The notes: generated by a model not told the origin, from the letters alone. A stretch of 64,000 bases of DNA from Morinoia aosen (GCA_030386875.1 CM059563.1:17688001-17752000), one strand, 5' to 3'; shown: positions 21,246 to 32,640, counted from the first letter of the stretch. Translations and numbers: made by a program.

Positions 21246-22374
21246 ACAGGTTGTGCAGTGATTCTTTGATCAGTGATTGGTTTCTTCTTTGATGTTAACT
21301 TTCCAAGTGTATCAAAATTCACGACCGGATTACATGAGTCCTAAATGCAAATGGGTAAAGAAAAATTTCGCGTAAATTGTTAAAACTGCTCTTACAAAGG
21401 AAACTATGCGATGCATTTATGTTTTTGACTGCACAACACAAAAAGGCAGGGAAAAATTCTAAGCCAATTGTTGTATGGCAAGATTTGCTTCGCGTCTAGG
21501 ACATTGTGTTCATTTCTCATAACTAACGACAAGTGATGGAATTCTTTTATTTTTTCCAAGCTGTTTTTTTTAATGGTAGTTTGATCGGCGAATGCAAACG
21601 ATGAATCACGGGATGATGGAAAAGCTGCTAGTGTTTGATTAAAAAGAATAAATGAAACTTGTGCGCTACCAGCATAAGTATAAAACTATTACAACTAATA
21701 TCTATTTAAGCACGAAAACTATTTTAATGATAACAATGAATTTTTAAATAGAAGTAACTAACGCGCTGCAAAATGATCATCAAAAAACAACTTTAATTAA
21801 AACAAGACAAGATGCTCTCAATAATTTCACTATAATTAACTACCACTAATCAATCCATTTTACTTAAAAATAACTTCAAACAGATCGTAATCTATAACTA
21901 AGAAAGTGGTAATAATTATAAACGACGTTTTAAATTCCATGACAAAACTGATGAATAATATAACTTACTCTATCAATAAGTATTTACATATATAAAAGGC
22001 GTAACAGCTGTTAATAATTAATTCATTTCATATATACGGCTAAAATTAAACTCATGGTGTAGACTATATAGATGATAAGAATGGATGTATCACCTTTACA
22101 AACAAATATTGAAGGTTCATTTTTCATGCATACCAATGAGGCATAATATTTTAAACTAATAATCAAAGCATCATGTTTCCTGACAAAAGAAATAACAAGA
22201 AATAACCGATAAGGGGTGTGCTGCACAGAATCAAGGGAAAAGAATAGTCGTTGATCAATAATAACGCACACCATATCTGCAAAGTACTCATAAAAACATC
22301 ATATTTGCTAAACTATAACTTAATTGTAATAAAAGTATTCCGATCACCGCAAAATAGGAAAATAACAAATCCTT
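21246..22374. other. no recognisable feature
   Basis: Strongly AT-rich sequence with no repeat, gene or transposon end. Confidence 0.5.
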
Positions 22375-22830
22375 CTGTATCCATAATAAAACCAAAGGTG
22401 TGATGGCATTATAGTGTCATTAGGCAAACAACAAGAATTAAGTTGTTTGAGTCTCACGAATCCAAAATAACAAATAAGGTGTGACGTCATTATGTGTATC
22501 AAGAATCATGTGGATCAAGAATCCAAAATAACACAAGAGGTGCGACGGCATTAGTTTCATTAGGAAAACAACAAAAATTAAGTTGTTTGGGTAAGACCCC
22601 ATCTAGAATCCAAAGTAAAAAAAAAGTGTGAGGGCATTAGCGTCCTAAGATAAACATCGAAAACTAAGTTGAGTTTCAAGAATCCAAAATATCACAAATA
22701 GTGTGAGGGTAAAGCTGGTAAGCAACAAGGATTAAATTGTTTGAGTATCAAGAATCCAAAATAACGCAAAAGGCGAGAGGTCATTATAGTGTCAATATAT
22801 AGGTAAGCAACAAGAATTAAGTTGTTTGGG
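22375..22830. repeat. degenerate tandem repeat, about 85-110 bp
   Basis: About five copies share AACAAGAATTAAGTTGTTTG, AAGAATCCAAAATAAC and GGTGTGACGGCATTA in order, with indels between. The last copy ends abruptly at the GC-rich islet at 22831. Confidence 0.8.
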
Positions 22831-22834
22831 TGCG

Positions 22835-22930
22835 CTGCGCGAGCTCGAGTCCGCAGCCAAGTGGCACTCCGTCATTCACAAATTGCGCTCTCAGCGACGT
22901 GAAGATACGTCCTCCATCACGCACCAGTGA
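22835..22930 (+). CDS. candidate terminal exon, unidentified
   Basis: A sharp GC-rich islet carries 31 codons to TGA. The peptide is amphipathic and helix-like (LRELESAAKWHSVIHKLRSQ), followed by a Ser/Thr-rich tail. The frame extends a few codons into the last copy of the upstream array, so an acceptor near 22821 or at CCGCAG (22854) is possible but weak. I do not recognise the family. Confidence 0.3.
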   Translation: MRELESAAKWHSVIHKLRSQRREDTSSITHQ

Positions 22931-23371
22931 AGCGTTTCTTTTCTACGCGCAACCCCGTTGCTCTTCATGCTCTTCTAAACTAATCACAATTCGTTTCGAG
23001 CTGAGAAATGAAAATCAAATTTTTCCCATGGCCGTCCAGTTGCATGTGTATTTTTAGCTTAATGCATGTTAAAAAAACCGTCCTTGTTCCGTGCACCGTT
23101 TTGGAATTCCGACAACTATCACTTGTTGCTCTACTCATGCTGATATTTCACGCACGTTTACGACGCTCATCGTTAACTTCAAATGTTAAAGTACAACCAT
23201 AAAATTGACGAGAAAATCGAAATTGAATTAACGTCGACGTCGCACGCGCTGACCGTTGATCACTTTACACTTCACGCAAAAATTAATGATAGCATTCACG
23301 GGTTATCTGCAAAAGTGCTCCACTGTATTTTTATCACCGCAGTTCATTCTTACACAGATAAGTGACTTACC
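22931..23371. other. no recognisable gene
   Basis: Moderate-GC sequence with frames of 60-76 codons on the plus strand, none protein-like. A minus-strand donor CAG/GTAAGT lies at about 23365-23372. Confidence 0.4.
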
Positions 23372-23772
23372 TGCGGCGCTCCAAAGGGAGCCGTATCACA
23401 GGAATACAAGAACGGAATCTAGTCAACAAGTCTCTAAGGCAAGTTCGAGGATAACATCACACAAGCGTCCGCAAGAGCCACCTTAAACAAACTAGCTAGT
23501 TGAGACCTGACAAGCCCTCACCTGTGCTGACCACACCCAGCCTGCCCTCGTGCTCCTCCTCCAAGGGACCGAAACTCCTCCTTTGAGTCGTTTTTTGAGC
23601 CTTTGTTTCGGCACAAACGGAGTGTAATCACACGTTCCGCGAGCGTCAGTCCGCCCTCCATAAGTGGCCTACCCGCACCATTGGGGCCGCAACCCATAAA
23701 TATTCCAACTCGCTCGTGGTTGGCTGGCGAATATCTAGGTGGAGGAGCCAATGACGGAGCGCTTCTTGGCAC
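23372..23772 (-). CDS. candidate minus-strand exons with donor sites, unidentified
   Basis: A GC-rich stretch on the minus strand is open for 84 codons (23772-23518) and reaches AG/GTGAGG, a donor-like site at about 23522. A further short open stretch reaches CAG/GTAAGT near 23372. The peptide is Gly/Ala-rich (GGLTLAERVITLRLCRNKG in the middle). An overlapping minus frame at 23646-24095 is open for 149 codons, so the reading frame is unresolved. No family recognised, and the block could be a decayed element of any kind. Confidence 0.25.
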
Positions 23773-23943
23773 TGTGCCTCTTGATGCGTGGTATTCCTGA
23801 CAAATGATCCTTCTAATTGATGTCTAAAGGTTACTTTATTGTAAGCGCGAAAGCCAGCACCCATAGCTCCAGTGTTACCTATGTGACTATTGGAAAGAAC
23901 TAAGGATAAGATGGAGCATTGCAAGAGGATGTTGAGCTTCATC

Positions 23944-24261
23944 CTAGTCGGCGTGGTTGAAGTTATCGAGAAAGTATGTTGGAACCAGAGATAGTTCCTG
24001 ATAAACTTGTGGGATAGAGCCAGAATTACCATAGAACACTGTTCCGTACTTAGGACTTGGCACATACTCAGGCGAGGCATGTCGCCACACGGCACTAATT
24101 ACCATAGGCCGTCCTGTGAAAAACCGCATTTTTACGGCTACATTCGCGAAGAAGCCATTTTTGTCGTGGCCGTGAATTTCAATTCGGTGACTTATTGTGC
24201 GTATTAACGCTCGGTTGCCCGGGCTGGGGACTTCGACCGCTCTCCACGTTTGATTACCCAT
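23944..24261 (-). CDS. candidate ORF of 105 codons, unidentified
   Basis: Of all the frames here this has one of the most natural compositions. It starts at ATG with a purine at -3 (MGNQTWRAVEVPSPGNRALI), has mixed codon third positions, and an aromatic/Pro-rich end (YVPSPKYGTVFYGNSGSIPQ). It overlaps a second minus frame and lies directly upstream of the open stretch at 23.5-23.8 kb. Together these make a 0.9-kb GC-richer block. It may be a host exon, a retrogene remnant or a fossil insertion. I recognise no signature motif. Confidence 0.35.
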   Translation of the reverse strand: MGNQTWRAVEVPSPGNRALIRTISHRIEIHGHDKNGFFANVAVKMRFFTGRPMVISAVWRHASPEYVPSPKYGTVFYGNSGSIPQVYQELSLVPTYFLDNFNHAD

Positions 24262-24853
24262 CGCTCAGTTTTAACTTTCGACTGCCTTATCGATGTTAAA
24301 AATGCAAAACTATTTATTACGCTGTTCAAATGCAACCTTTGAAGTTGTAATTAATCCCATGGAGTTGAGAAACTCTAAATAACAAGCAAGATACTATCAG
24401 ACTTGCAGTAATTATACGTCCTTTCTCTATGATAGGAAATATCAAACTGCTCATCAAAATACCAAGCAAAATTTTCCAAATATTTTCCGGTTTTTCTACC
24501 GGCTCTAGAAAAGCAGATGGATGGATTTACATAGAAGTTAATATGTTATTTTAATATAGAATATTTCATGGAAGTTAATCCATAGGGTATTTTTAACGTA
24601 ATAAACTGATGAAGTAATCTCTCGATATAACTCCACCACTAGTTGAAAACGTAAATGTTGGTTTATTTATACATTTCTGCAAATCTTTTTAAAATCAATG
24701 AAAATATTAGTAGATTTCATTTAACGAGACATTTTCGACTGCACGGATACGATTCGAATACTGTGACTCTACTTCTATTCTTCAATACCTATTCGGCTAG
24801 CAAGGACTAAATATATTGTTATAAGTAAAGGTTTTGCTTCTTGCAAAGTCTAA
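24262..24853. other. no recognisable feature
   Basis: AT-rich sequence directly upstream of the minus-strand block. No TATA or initiator arrangement can be argued convincingly. Confidence 0.4.
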
Positions 24854-25004
24854 CAATGAATAAAAAAGCAAAGAAAATCGCTTTAATAGAAATCATATTT
24901 CTTTAAGAAATATTTCAATTGGTCGAAACGTTCCTTTTTATTGAAATGTTTTAAAAAAAATATGATTTCTATTAAAGCGATTTTCTTTGTTCTTTTATTC
25001 ATTG
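24854..25004. mobile_element. long hairpin, possible MITE
   Basis: The 151-bp sequence folds back almost completely. CAATGAATAAAA and AAGCAAAGAAAATCGC on the left match their complements on the right, ending TTTTATTCATTG, and the pairing continues inward past AAATATTTCAAT. No target duplication is evident. A partial arm-like sequence occurs at 19337. Confidence 0.7.
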
Positions 25005-25509
25005 CTGTATATATTGCTTACATAGATTTACTTTTAGCCAGCAAGCTGCGTTTTTAAGACATCAGAGCGTTTGCTAGAATATTTCTATTGGTATTCAGTC
25101 GTTAAGTATTATTTAACTGAGGGCTAAAAAATAGATAATTTACCTCACAAATTCTCAAGTGAACAGCGATGTCAATGTCTGCTGCGTGTGAGTGCGTATT
25201 TGCGCACGTCATGAATGTGTCATACAGTGCTCATACGTGATTATAAACGATCGAGAGTTTAAAATAGAGTTATTATGCTTGATATATAGCAGCCAAAATG
25301 GCGACACATTAAGAATGTGAAAAATCAAAGTGCTGACTCTTATGATTTTATGTAAAGATTGCACTTACCTCCCAGGCATAAGAAATTTGAAGGGATAGTG
25401 ATGATGTAGAATTGATTATATAACGCCAGCCTATACGTGCACATACATTGTAACATCTCCATTGTTGCCCAACTCATTGTGCTTCCATGAGCTGCCTCGA
25501 CCTTGATCG
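25005..25509. other. no confident gene; minus-strand donor
   Basis: On the minus strand 35 open codons from an ATG near 25475 reach GAG/GTAAGTGC at about 25369. That is a possible first exon, with weak support. Confidence 0.3.
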
Positions 25510-25824
25510 GTGGGGGAAAATTTTCTTTTCTCTATCAGCGCCTCGTTTTGCGTTTTCTCATCCAGTTTAACGCCATCCGACTTGTCTTTTATACTAATCA
25601 GAAATCGTGCAAAACTTTCAAAGTATGAAAAGATGAGGGCGATCTGTTACACTGCAGCTCTGAACGTCAGTGATACGTACGTGCGTGTGCATGGCAGCGA
25701 GCCTGCATTCAGCTCGCATATTCAAGGATGGCCATATATACAGCAGGGAAAAACACAGCCACTGATCGAGCACCCTCCCGTACCTGTCATACCGCAAAAA
25801 AGTCGGGCTAAAGGACTCTTATAA
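25510..25824 (+). CDS. candidate ORF of 104 codons, unidentified
   Basis: Plus-strand frame to TAA. The second half is the convincing part: NVSDTYVRVHGSEPAF, then PLIEHPPVPVIPQKSRA near the C terminus, with balanced codons. The start codon is a GTG in the track, so the real beginning is probably an exon border. CACTGCAG at about 25657 is a possible acceptor. No domain recognised. Confidence 0.3.
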   Translation: MGENFLFSISASFCVFSSSLTPSDLSFILIRNRAKLSKYEKMRAICYTAALNVSDTYVRVHGSEPAFSSHIQGWPYIQQGKTQPLIEHPPVPVIPQKSRAKGLL

Positions 25825-25962
25825 ATAAAAAATTTCTATTAGGTCTGATAAAATCTCAGAACCAGAAGTGAGACACAGTTTAACAATATCGGCTTCAAGG
25901 CGCAACTTCATATTCTCTTTCGAAAAATTCGTTCGATGGGAGAACGATATCGGATGCACTTA

Positions 25963-26048
25963 TTATTCTGAAATTGCCACCTCGACATGCGGCGTAGAAG
26001 CCCTCGCATTATACTGTATGAGACCATAAAAACACATCGGCTTGGGTC
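25963..26048 (-). CDS. candidate terminal exon after a strong acceptor, unidentified
   Basis: On the minus strand the run TTTATTTTCCCCCGCAG is a near-ideal acceptor ending at 26049. After it, 28 codons stay open to TAA (PKPMCFYGLIQYNARASTP), with good third-position variety. The upstream 105-codon minus frame (26009-26326) overlaps in another frame, so only one of the two can be right. It is convergent with the plus-strand candidate ending at 25824. Confidence 0.3.
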
Positions 26049-26051
26049 CTG

Positions 26052-26326
26052 CGGGGGAAAATAAAGAGTGCATACCAGGTGAAATATAATTTTTTGGTAG
26101 TGAAAGCACTTTTTGGTTGGTTGCAGAGGTATTTCTGATACATTTTAGACTGATCATAGAGTGTAGGATGTGATGTGTACGACCAATTCAGACTATATAG
26201 TAACGCACGACTCAACACTGCATGATACACAGAGACAGTGCGATCGTGTTGTCTGCTTTGGTGCGCGATACCCTGCAGGATAGAGAACTTTTCATATATC
26301 GACTGCTGGGGTGAACTTTGTTTCAA
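26052..26326 (-). CDS. candidate ORF, Gln/Tyr-rich, unidentified
   Basis: The minus-strand frame is open for 105 codons from 26326 and continues past the acceptor to 26009. The portion before the acceptor is listed here. It is polar and mixed (SIYEKFSILQGIAHQSRQHD near residues 9-28). If the acceptor at 26049 is used, this stretch is intron. No family recognised. Confidence 0.22.
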
Positions 26327-28428
26327 AAAAATGTTACTGCGTAGATTTTTTAGGAAACGACACTAACAATGGTTGGAAGCATGTCGGCACTATTTTCGAT
26401 ATATGTTCGCGATTATTTTAGTATAATTATAATACTCAAGAGTCTATAGATAACATCTAAAAAGTTTTAAATTTTGAGGTATGAATTCTTCCGTCTGGAA
26501 ACACCCCTAATTTAAATTATAACTAAAAATAACACATTTCAGATAATAAGCACGGCATTTAATTAAATACGATATCTATCTGGCATGCAGTCGAATTCAA
26601 GCAACAATATGTGAGCGGCATTTTTTTATTTTCTAGCAGTGTGTATGTATGCAACATTACTTGTATTATAACTTAAACAATGTGAGAATCACCATCAAAA
26701 TAAGTGTATGACTGTATCACTACAACTCTTAATCCCATGAATGTAATGAAAATGCTTACAAACTTCAATACCACCTCAAACAGCGTTTATAAAACTGCCA
26801 TATTTTTTCTTTCAACTGCGCAGCTCAAAAGTCATGGATGTACAACCGAGTATTGGGCTCCCTCCACATGTGTGCCCCCTCACGTACATGCAGCGATGTA
26901 CGCACCGCATGTTAACGACAGTTTGATCACTGAATGAGACGCATAATTTATGCACAAAGGAGTGATGTTAAATACATATCTTTAGGTCACGTAATCGGTC
27001 AGTATATAATTAATGTAGTGACATTATGTTAAGGACAGTTTGCTTACTGGATGAGTCGTATAACTGAAGCAGTGGGGTGTTATGTTAAGGACAGTTTGAT
27101 CACTGAAAGATCAAGTCATTTTTCTTACTATACTGAAGCGTTCTGTCAAGTTTACGCAAATGCAGAAATCTCAGTCTGGCACATGACACTCAGAGATAAT
27201 GTAAGCACACTCAACCTCACATCCTAGCTGCAGTCTAACCTGCACATGTTCAAGACAATTTTCCTAACCGGAAAATGAAAGCCGGCTTCTTGAAAAAAAT
27301 TTATGCGGAATTCCACGACACTGCAGAGCACGACACATCACACCGTTAATGTCGTGTGGGTAATTTCCGAACGAAATTAAAGCTTGGTAATTTTAGTCTG
27401 ATGGCTACGATTGCAGGAGATGTTATTTTTATTTGTTTGAGTAGTTTTCAAGCTTTCTGTTCCTGATCCATTTATTGATAGCAATATAAGACTGTCGGAG
27501 AAATCTTCCATGTTTATTGGAGTGCCTGTTGAAATTTTCTTGAAGTCACATTATTGATAATTTTTCTACTTGTCTCAATAAAGTGCACTTATCAACACAT
27601 TGTTTTGATATGCACAGGTTGAGTCATAATATCGCGTTAGAATTAATTGTTACAGTCTCTAACAAGTTGCTGTGTGCGGTTCAATTTTATCTGAACATAC
27701 AATTTTGCAGCATAGTTCTTCATAAACGCATGCGCTCTAGCTACTTCATTAAATTTTTGTGCTTTAAAAATTGCACTCTTTTTCATCTATTTTTATCATC
27801 CAATAATGAAAAGCATGCAACTATATCTTTTCATTAACTGACACTGGTACAGGTTTTTTTCATGATTTTGGGAGCACGATTACGGTTCACTTCAATGCAT
27901 GGGACTTGGAGCAAATCGCTCCAGAGACAAAATGAGTACAGAACTAAAACACATGTTCTGCACATGTGCGACAAATTAAGCGGTGTATGACAAAGGGCAT
28001 TGACCCTGCAGGTCACACGTCACACATGTGCATGTGACGTAAAGCACGGTGCATCATAAAGGGCACTGCATATATGACATAATTAAGGTACTGCATGTGT
28101 ATAGGACATAGGGCACGGCTTTAAGCATACCGTCGCTCTAACCTTGAAATATTCTCGTGCGTACTATAAGAGTATAATGGTTTTTCACCTTCTTATTCGT
28201 ATACAAGAATATTCATTTTCTTTACCTTCTTAAATACTTGGAAAATACATATTCTTTCAATATTCTGCTGCCAATGAGCTGATCTCCATGGTAGACTTCA
28301 TCTTCTATTTATTTAATTAATGTAATTAATTTCTAATTTAAACCCATTCCAATTTTTTAACATAAAGTTAATTGGTCTTCTCCTTTTTGCATTTTTTAAA
28401 ATAAATTTTTCTCTCTTCACCTTTTCAG
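26327..28428. other. no confident gene; eroded repeats
   Basis: GTTAAGGACAGTTTG recurs at about 27029 and 27083, and GTTAACGACAGTTTGATC at 26911, a remnant of an array. GGGCA and CATGTG words recur between 27990 and 28115. No gene seen. Confidence 0.45.
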
Positions 28429-28492
28429 ACGAGAATATGAAATTTGTATACCTCAAAACGTTCGTTTTCAAACTTGTTTTCGTTCATATTAG
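28429..28492 (+). CDS. candidate short exon after a strong acceptor
   Basis: The tract TTTTTCTCTCTTCACCTTTTCAG ends at 28428 and is a textbook polypyrimidine acceptor. The frame after it is open for 20 codons to TAG (REYEICIPQNVRFQTC). Only the acceptor argues for it. Confidence 0.18.
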
Positions 28493-29991
28493 ATCTTTTT
28501 TTCATTTTGAAAACGAATTTTCCAGGAAATCACTCAATTAAGTATAGTAATGTAAAATTTCATGTTGTGAAGATAATGTAAAAATTCAGCTCTCATTAAT
28601 TAAGAATCGTGATGTTTGTGAGATGTAAATTGAGAATTTTTCATTTCGCAAAAATTGAACCAGACATTTTGAGATTCATGCTTATGTACGTGCAATGATG
28701 TATTTCTAAAAACATTCGGCTTTTAATTCAAGGAAAAACCAAAAATACAATTTTCTGTGTACTCTAATTTCATAACCTTAAGCTGTTCGCACACAATTTC
28801 TCTGTGCTGTTATTTGTAAATTGAGCCGAGACCTACAAAATTACATACTAACAGAGCACTCAAATTTATTTACTGAAGCGAAAAGGACGTAAGTATAATT
28901 ATTCTGCAGCTCAATATATGCTAAATTAAAGTGAAGCCATACTATATATATACTCAATTACTCCACATTACATTCTTATTACCACCACATGCAATTTTAT
29001 CTGCCTGGAGTTCTTTCTTTCAAAAAAGGTTCCGCTGTCGTGTAATGATTATGATTTAAATTGGCTTAGTTCTAATACTATAACAATTCCACTTTTATTA
29101 AAACAGGTATGCGGGCACTAGCGACAATTCTGTGTGATCTAAATGAAGTGTTTATCAGAGAAGTTCAGAAATTCCGCCCAGCTCTATAAACACTCTCGTA
29201 AGCGTGTGAGGTTGGGAGGGGAAAATGCTAGGTGGTTTTAAAAAAAAAATTGAAATTTGATCAATAGCGCATAACGTAAAATAAATGTAAATATGCTGAA
29301 AATACTGAAGGATCATCAAAGGAAAACTGCTTCATACGATCAACGAAAGTTAAAATTTTGAAAGAAAGTCAATTGGCCATGAGAGAAAAACCGAAAAGGT
29401 AAAAGAAGATATTAAAAGTTTATGAAGCATAAACTGAAGACCTGAAGAAACAAAAGTTCGAAAAAAGTTATGAGCTCATGCATATGGAAAGCTCTGCTGC
29501 AGCACATGAAGAAAATATTTGAATTTGCATTTCGTTGAACGCTGTTTGAAGGGTGTGCAGGTAGACGCTTATCTCACAGGGTGAGGACTTGTTAATATAA
29601 AATAGCAAATGGTCTTACAAAGACAACAGTTTAATGTTGCTTTGCCAGGGATGTTTTCCCTGCCATCATTTGCGTGCCGTGCGGACACGATTATCTCCAG
29701 AGAACAAACGTCTCGTGCAATGAAGTATTCCATGTCTTATTTCGAAGTGCCGTAGCTCGCAAACAAATTGCAGCAGTGCAATCTCACAGGCCAGTTCGGA
29801 CAAATCATTTATGTAGTAGTCAAGTTACACACCTTATAAATTTATCGTGATCAAACTTCATAGGTAATTTATTTCTCATTAACGTAATTGCTACAGTGGG
29901 TTATTAAAACAGTTGTGCTAATAGAAAGAAAACATGTCCTTGTTTTGTAATCGTAGTTCTCAAATAAGTTGAAATCCGCTCGTGTGAACCA
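28493..29991. other. no recognisable feature
   Basis: About 1.5 kb of AT-rich sequence, repeat-poor, with no plausible exon or RNA gene. Confidence 0.5.
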
Positions 29992-30103
29992 TCAGTACCC
30001 TCGATCTAGTTGCAAGTTACTGAGCCGACAGTGCTGATGTTCTTCCATCATGTGCGACACCTGGTGTGTTCTGAACGCTATTTGAAGTCGCTTGCTTGGA
30101 TAT
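29992..30103 (-). CDS. candidate terminal exon, unidentified
   Basis: On the minus strand CACCATCTTAG (acceptor-like) ends at 30104. About 36 codons follow to TGA, with mixed composition (FRTHQVSHMMEEHQHCRLSN). No domain recognised. Confidence 0.22.
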
Positions 30104-30194
30104 CTAAGATGGTGGTTGTGCTGTAGGATGGTGGGCGCCGTGTAGCTTACACAAACTGCCCTCGATCGTACCTCTCTTGTGCTCTTTCGTACAA

Positions 30195-30415
30195 TACAGT
30201 TTGTCTTTTGTGCTGTTGTGTGCTTGGTTGCGCAATGCAGTGAGTGTGTTGTGTTGTTCTGTTCTTGTTGGGCCAATAGAGTGTGTGTTGGGCTGCTTTA
30301 TGGTTGTTGGCCCGATAGAGAGTGTGTTGTGTTGTTGTGAGATTGTTGACACAATACAGAGTGTGTTATGCTGCTGTAAGTTTGTTTGCGCAATGTAGTG
30401 TGTTGGGCTGCAAAA
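30195..30415. repeat. degenerate tandem repeat, about 48-51 bp
   Basis: Four to five copies share GAGTGTGTTGTGTTG and TTGTTGGCCCAATA-like words. Minus- and plus-strand frames through it are by-products. Confidence 0.75.
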
Positions 30416-30582
30416 TATTCGACGGCAAAGCTCTCATGCACACCGAAGTGTTAAAGGCCTGTTGATTGCATGTGCACACATCAAAAGAGCGAAGCGTTAG
30501 ACCCAAAAACAAGGCTTCGGGACCAGACCAGATATCCAAAGTGAACATTTCGGCCTTAAATCTGAGCAGATTTGATTTTCAC

Positions 30583-30672
30583 CGAAGCGCAATCGTTTTG
30601 CACTCATATCAAATTTTAACGCAAAATTTTTATGCGAGCTACTCTACACAAGCTCCCATCACCGAGCAGTTT
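30583..30672 (-). repeat. dispersed repeat D3, copy 2
   Basis: Reverse complement of the sequence at 21150-21245. It includes AGCTACTCTACACAAGCTCC and CATCACCGAG. Confidence 0.8.
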
Positions 30673-30757
30673 ACGAGCGTCCTGTTCTCACGAAGTGGCC
30701 GCTCCACTTGAGGTTACATTAGAGAGCGTTTAGAGCGTCGTCTGCTTCCTCAGAGAC

Positions 30758-31075
30758 GTGGTAAAGATTCTGAGGTCTGTGAGGACAACGGTGGAGGTCC
30801 AGAGACCTGTGAGGACAACGGGAGAGGGCCAGAGACTTGTGAGGACAACGGTGGAGGTCCAGAGACCTGCGAGGATAACGGTGGAGGTCCAGAGACCTGT
30901 GAGGACAACGGGAGAGGTCCAGAGGTCTGTGAGGACAACGGGAGAAGTCCAGAGGTCTGTGAGGGCAACGGTGGAGGTCCAGAGACCTATGAGGACAACG
31001 GGAGAGATCCAGAGATCTCTGAGGCTCGCGGTGGAGATCCAGAAACCTTTAAGGATAACATTTGAGATCTCTGAG
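30758..31075. repeat. 30-bp minisatellite, about 10 copies
   Basis: Units carry GAGGACAACGGTGGAGGTCC and AGAGACCTGT. Variants (GGAGAGG, AGAGGTCTGT) are distributed in blocks. Since 30 is divisible by three, both strands have long frames (110 codons plus, 72 codons minus Ser/Pro/Leu-rich). No gene is inferred. Confidence 0.96.
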
Positions 31076-31469
31076 TTTTTGATGCTGTAAAAAATTTATT
31101 AAAGGGACCAAGGCGAAGGAATTGGTCAACTTCTTCCTCTGTTAGAGTAGAAAAGAGGATAGGTCAGTGTGCATTGTAAACAGCATGGTACACATTGTAC
31201 ACAGTGGTGTACTTTGTATACGGTGGTGCTTATTGTGCCCGTTAGTGAACGATGCAAACGATTCTATACATTTTAAATTCTGTTACTTAGATCTGTTGCA
31301 TAAATTTAGTCACGTAAGAGAATTCTAATCCATCGAAGACGGTCTATCAGAATCTTCCTCGTCGTCACATCGTGTTCCTTTCTTTCCGAGAATACTTCCT
31401 CAAGATGATGTAAATCAGGGAAATCACCTGAAAACTATTTAGCGTGATACTGTATAACAGGAAGAACAA

Positions 31470-31590
31470 GCCGTGTGTGCCACACAAGCTACCACACAGG
31501 TCGAGTATGCCACACAAGATACCCTCAGGTGGTGTGTGCCACACAGCCTCACACACACCGTGTGTGCCACACAGCCCCACACAGCCCCAA
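31470..31590. repeat. short TGTGTGCCACAC repeats
   Basis: Irregular copies of GTGTGTGCCACACA, a short palindrome, spaced 20-45 bp. Confidence 0.7.
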
Positions 31591-31748
31591 GCCGCGGTCT
31601 AGAGTCCATTAGAGAGACATGGAAGGCTGCCATAAGGGCACTTCAGACCAGGCCCACAAGGCTTCCTTCATTAATAAATTCATCCTATCACGCCAGGGCT
31701 CAACCACCAGACTTTAGGGCAAAAGCCTATAGGTTGAAGGAATGCTAA
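31591..31748 (+). CDS. candidate exon tail, unidentified
   Basis: Directly after the CCACAC repeats the plus frame reads RGLESIRETWKAAIRALQTR and continues through a basic, Pro-containing stretch to TAA, about 51 codons. Composition is natural. CGGTCTAG at about 31604 is the only acceptor-like site. The frame also extends upstream through the repeat (to 31473), so the start is uncertain. Confidence 0.28.
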
Positions 31749-32329
31749 TCAGCAGACTGAATTCTTTCTTGCTTTCATCGCCGCTGTATCTCCATGTTTT
31801 ATATTTCGCTTGCATGAATACAGGTAGATTTTTTTTGTACTGAAAACGGCTTGTAGAAATTTTATGCTTCTGTTGATGTTTTTTTTAATTTGGTTAATTT
31901 GGTTGACTTTTAATTAAAAAATTGATTATAAGTTGCACATTAGTGGGTAGAAACATGAGAACTGAAGGCAGCGTAAGAATTTGAGTGAGAGTTCTAATTA
32001 AATGCTTCGCAAAATAAAATGTTGATTTATCCCCTAAAAGAGTAAGTGGAAATGCGGTACAAGATAAAAATCTTAAGAAAACTTGCACATGAAACGTTGT
32101 CAAGGTCATTATACCCACTCATAACACGTCCTTGTAGTTTACCACAAAAGAATTGTCTTTCTAATTCATTAAAAAAAATCGCTTGTTAACTATTCTTGAC
32201 GTGAAGATTTCGGTGCAATAAACTGCGAAGTTACACTTAGCCTAAACATGTAAAAAATCCAGTAAATTTTTAATGCTCCATCCTTTCTAGCTCTTCAAAA
32301 TGCGGAAGAATGCAAAAACATTTAAAATA
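31749..32329. other. no recognisable feature
   Basis: AT-rich. A 74-codon minus frame at 31894-32118 has noise-like composition. Confidence 0.45.
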
Positions 32330-32640
32330 GTACCTAACCTTCAAATATTCTGTTGACCTTACAACCACTAAAATATTACTCAGCAACTTTGTGACTAACT
32401 TTACCTTATATATCCTAATTTCCACTTACTTGACCTAACCTAACCTTACTTCACATATCCTACTTTAAACTTACCTGACCTAACATAATCTCAACTATCC
32501 TCACCCCATAATAAACCAATTTAAACCTCTTTGACCTAACATAACCTTGCCTCATTTATCCTAGTTTAAATTTACCTAAACGATCCTAATCAAACTTAAC
32601 TTAACCTAACTTGATCTAACTTGACCTAACTTAGCCCTAC
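32330..32640. repeat. CCTAA-rich degenerate repeat, telomere-motif-like
   Basis: More than a dozen CTAAC/CCTAA words occur, including TTGACCTAACCTAACC. They lie within a loose 45-bp unit also carrying TATCCTAGTTTAAA. The spacing is irregular, so this is not a clean (TTAGG)n tract. It could be an eroded interstitial telomeric insertion or an ordinary minisatellite. Confidence 0.6.

Noticed and set aside
30758-31090. 110-codon basic repeat protein
   Set aside because: It comes from a 30-bp minisatellite, open on both strands, with no non-repetitive protein-like flank.
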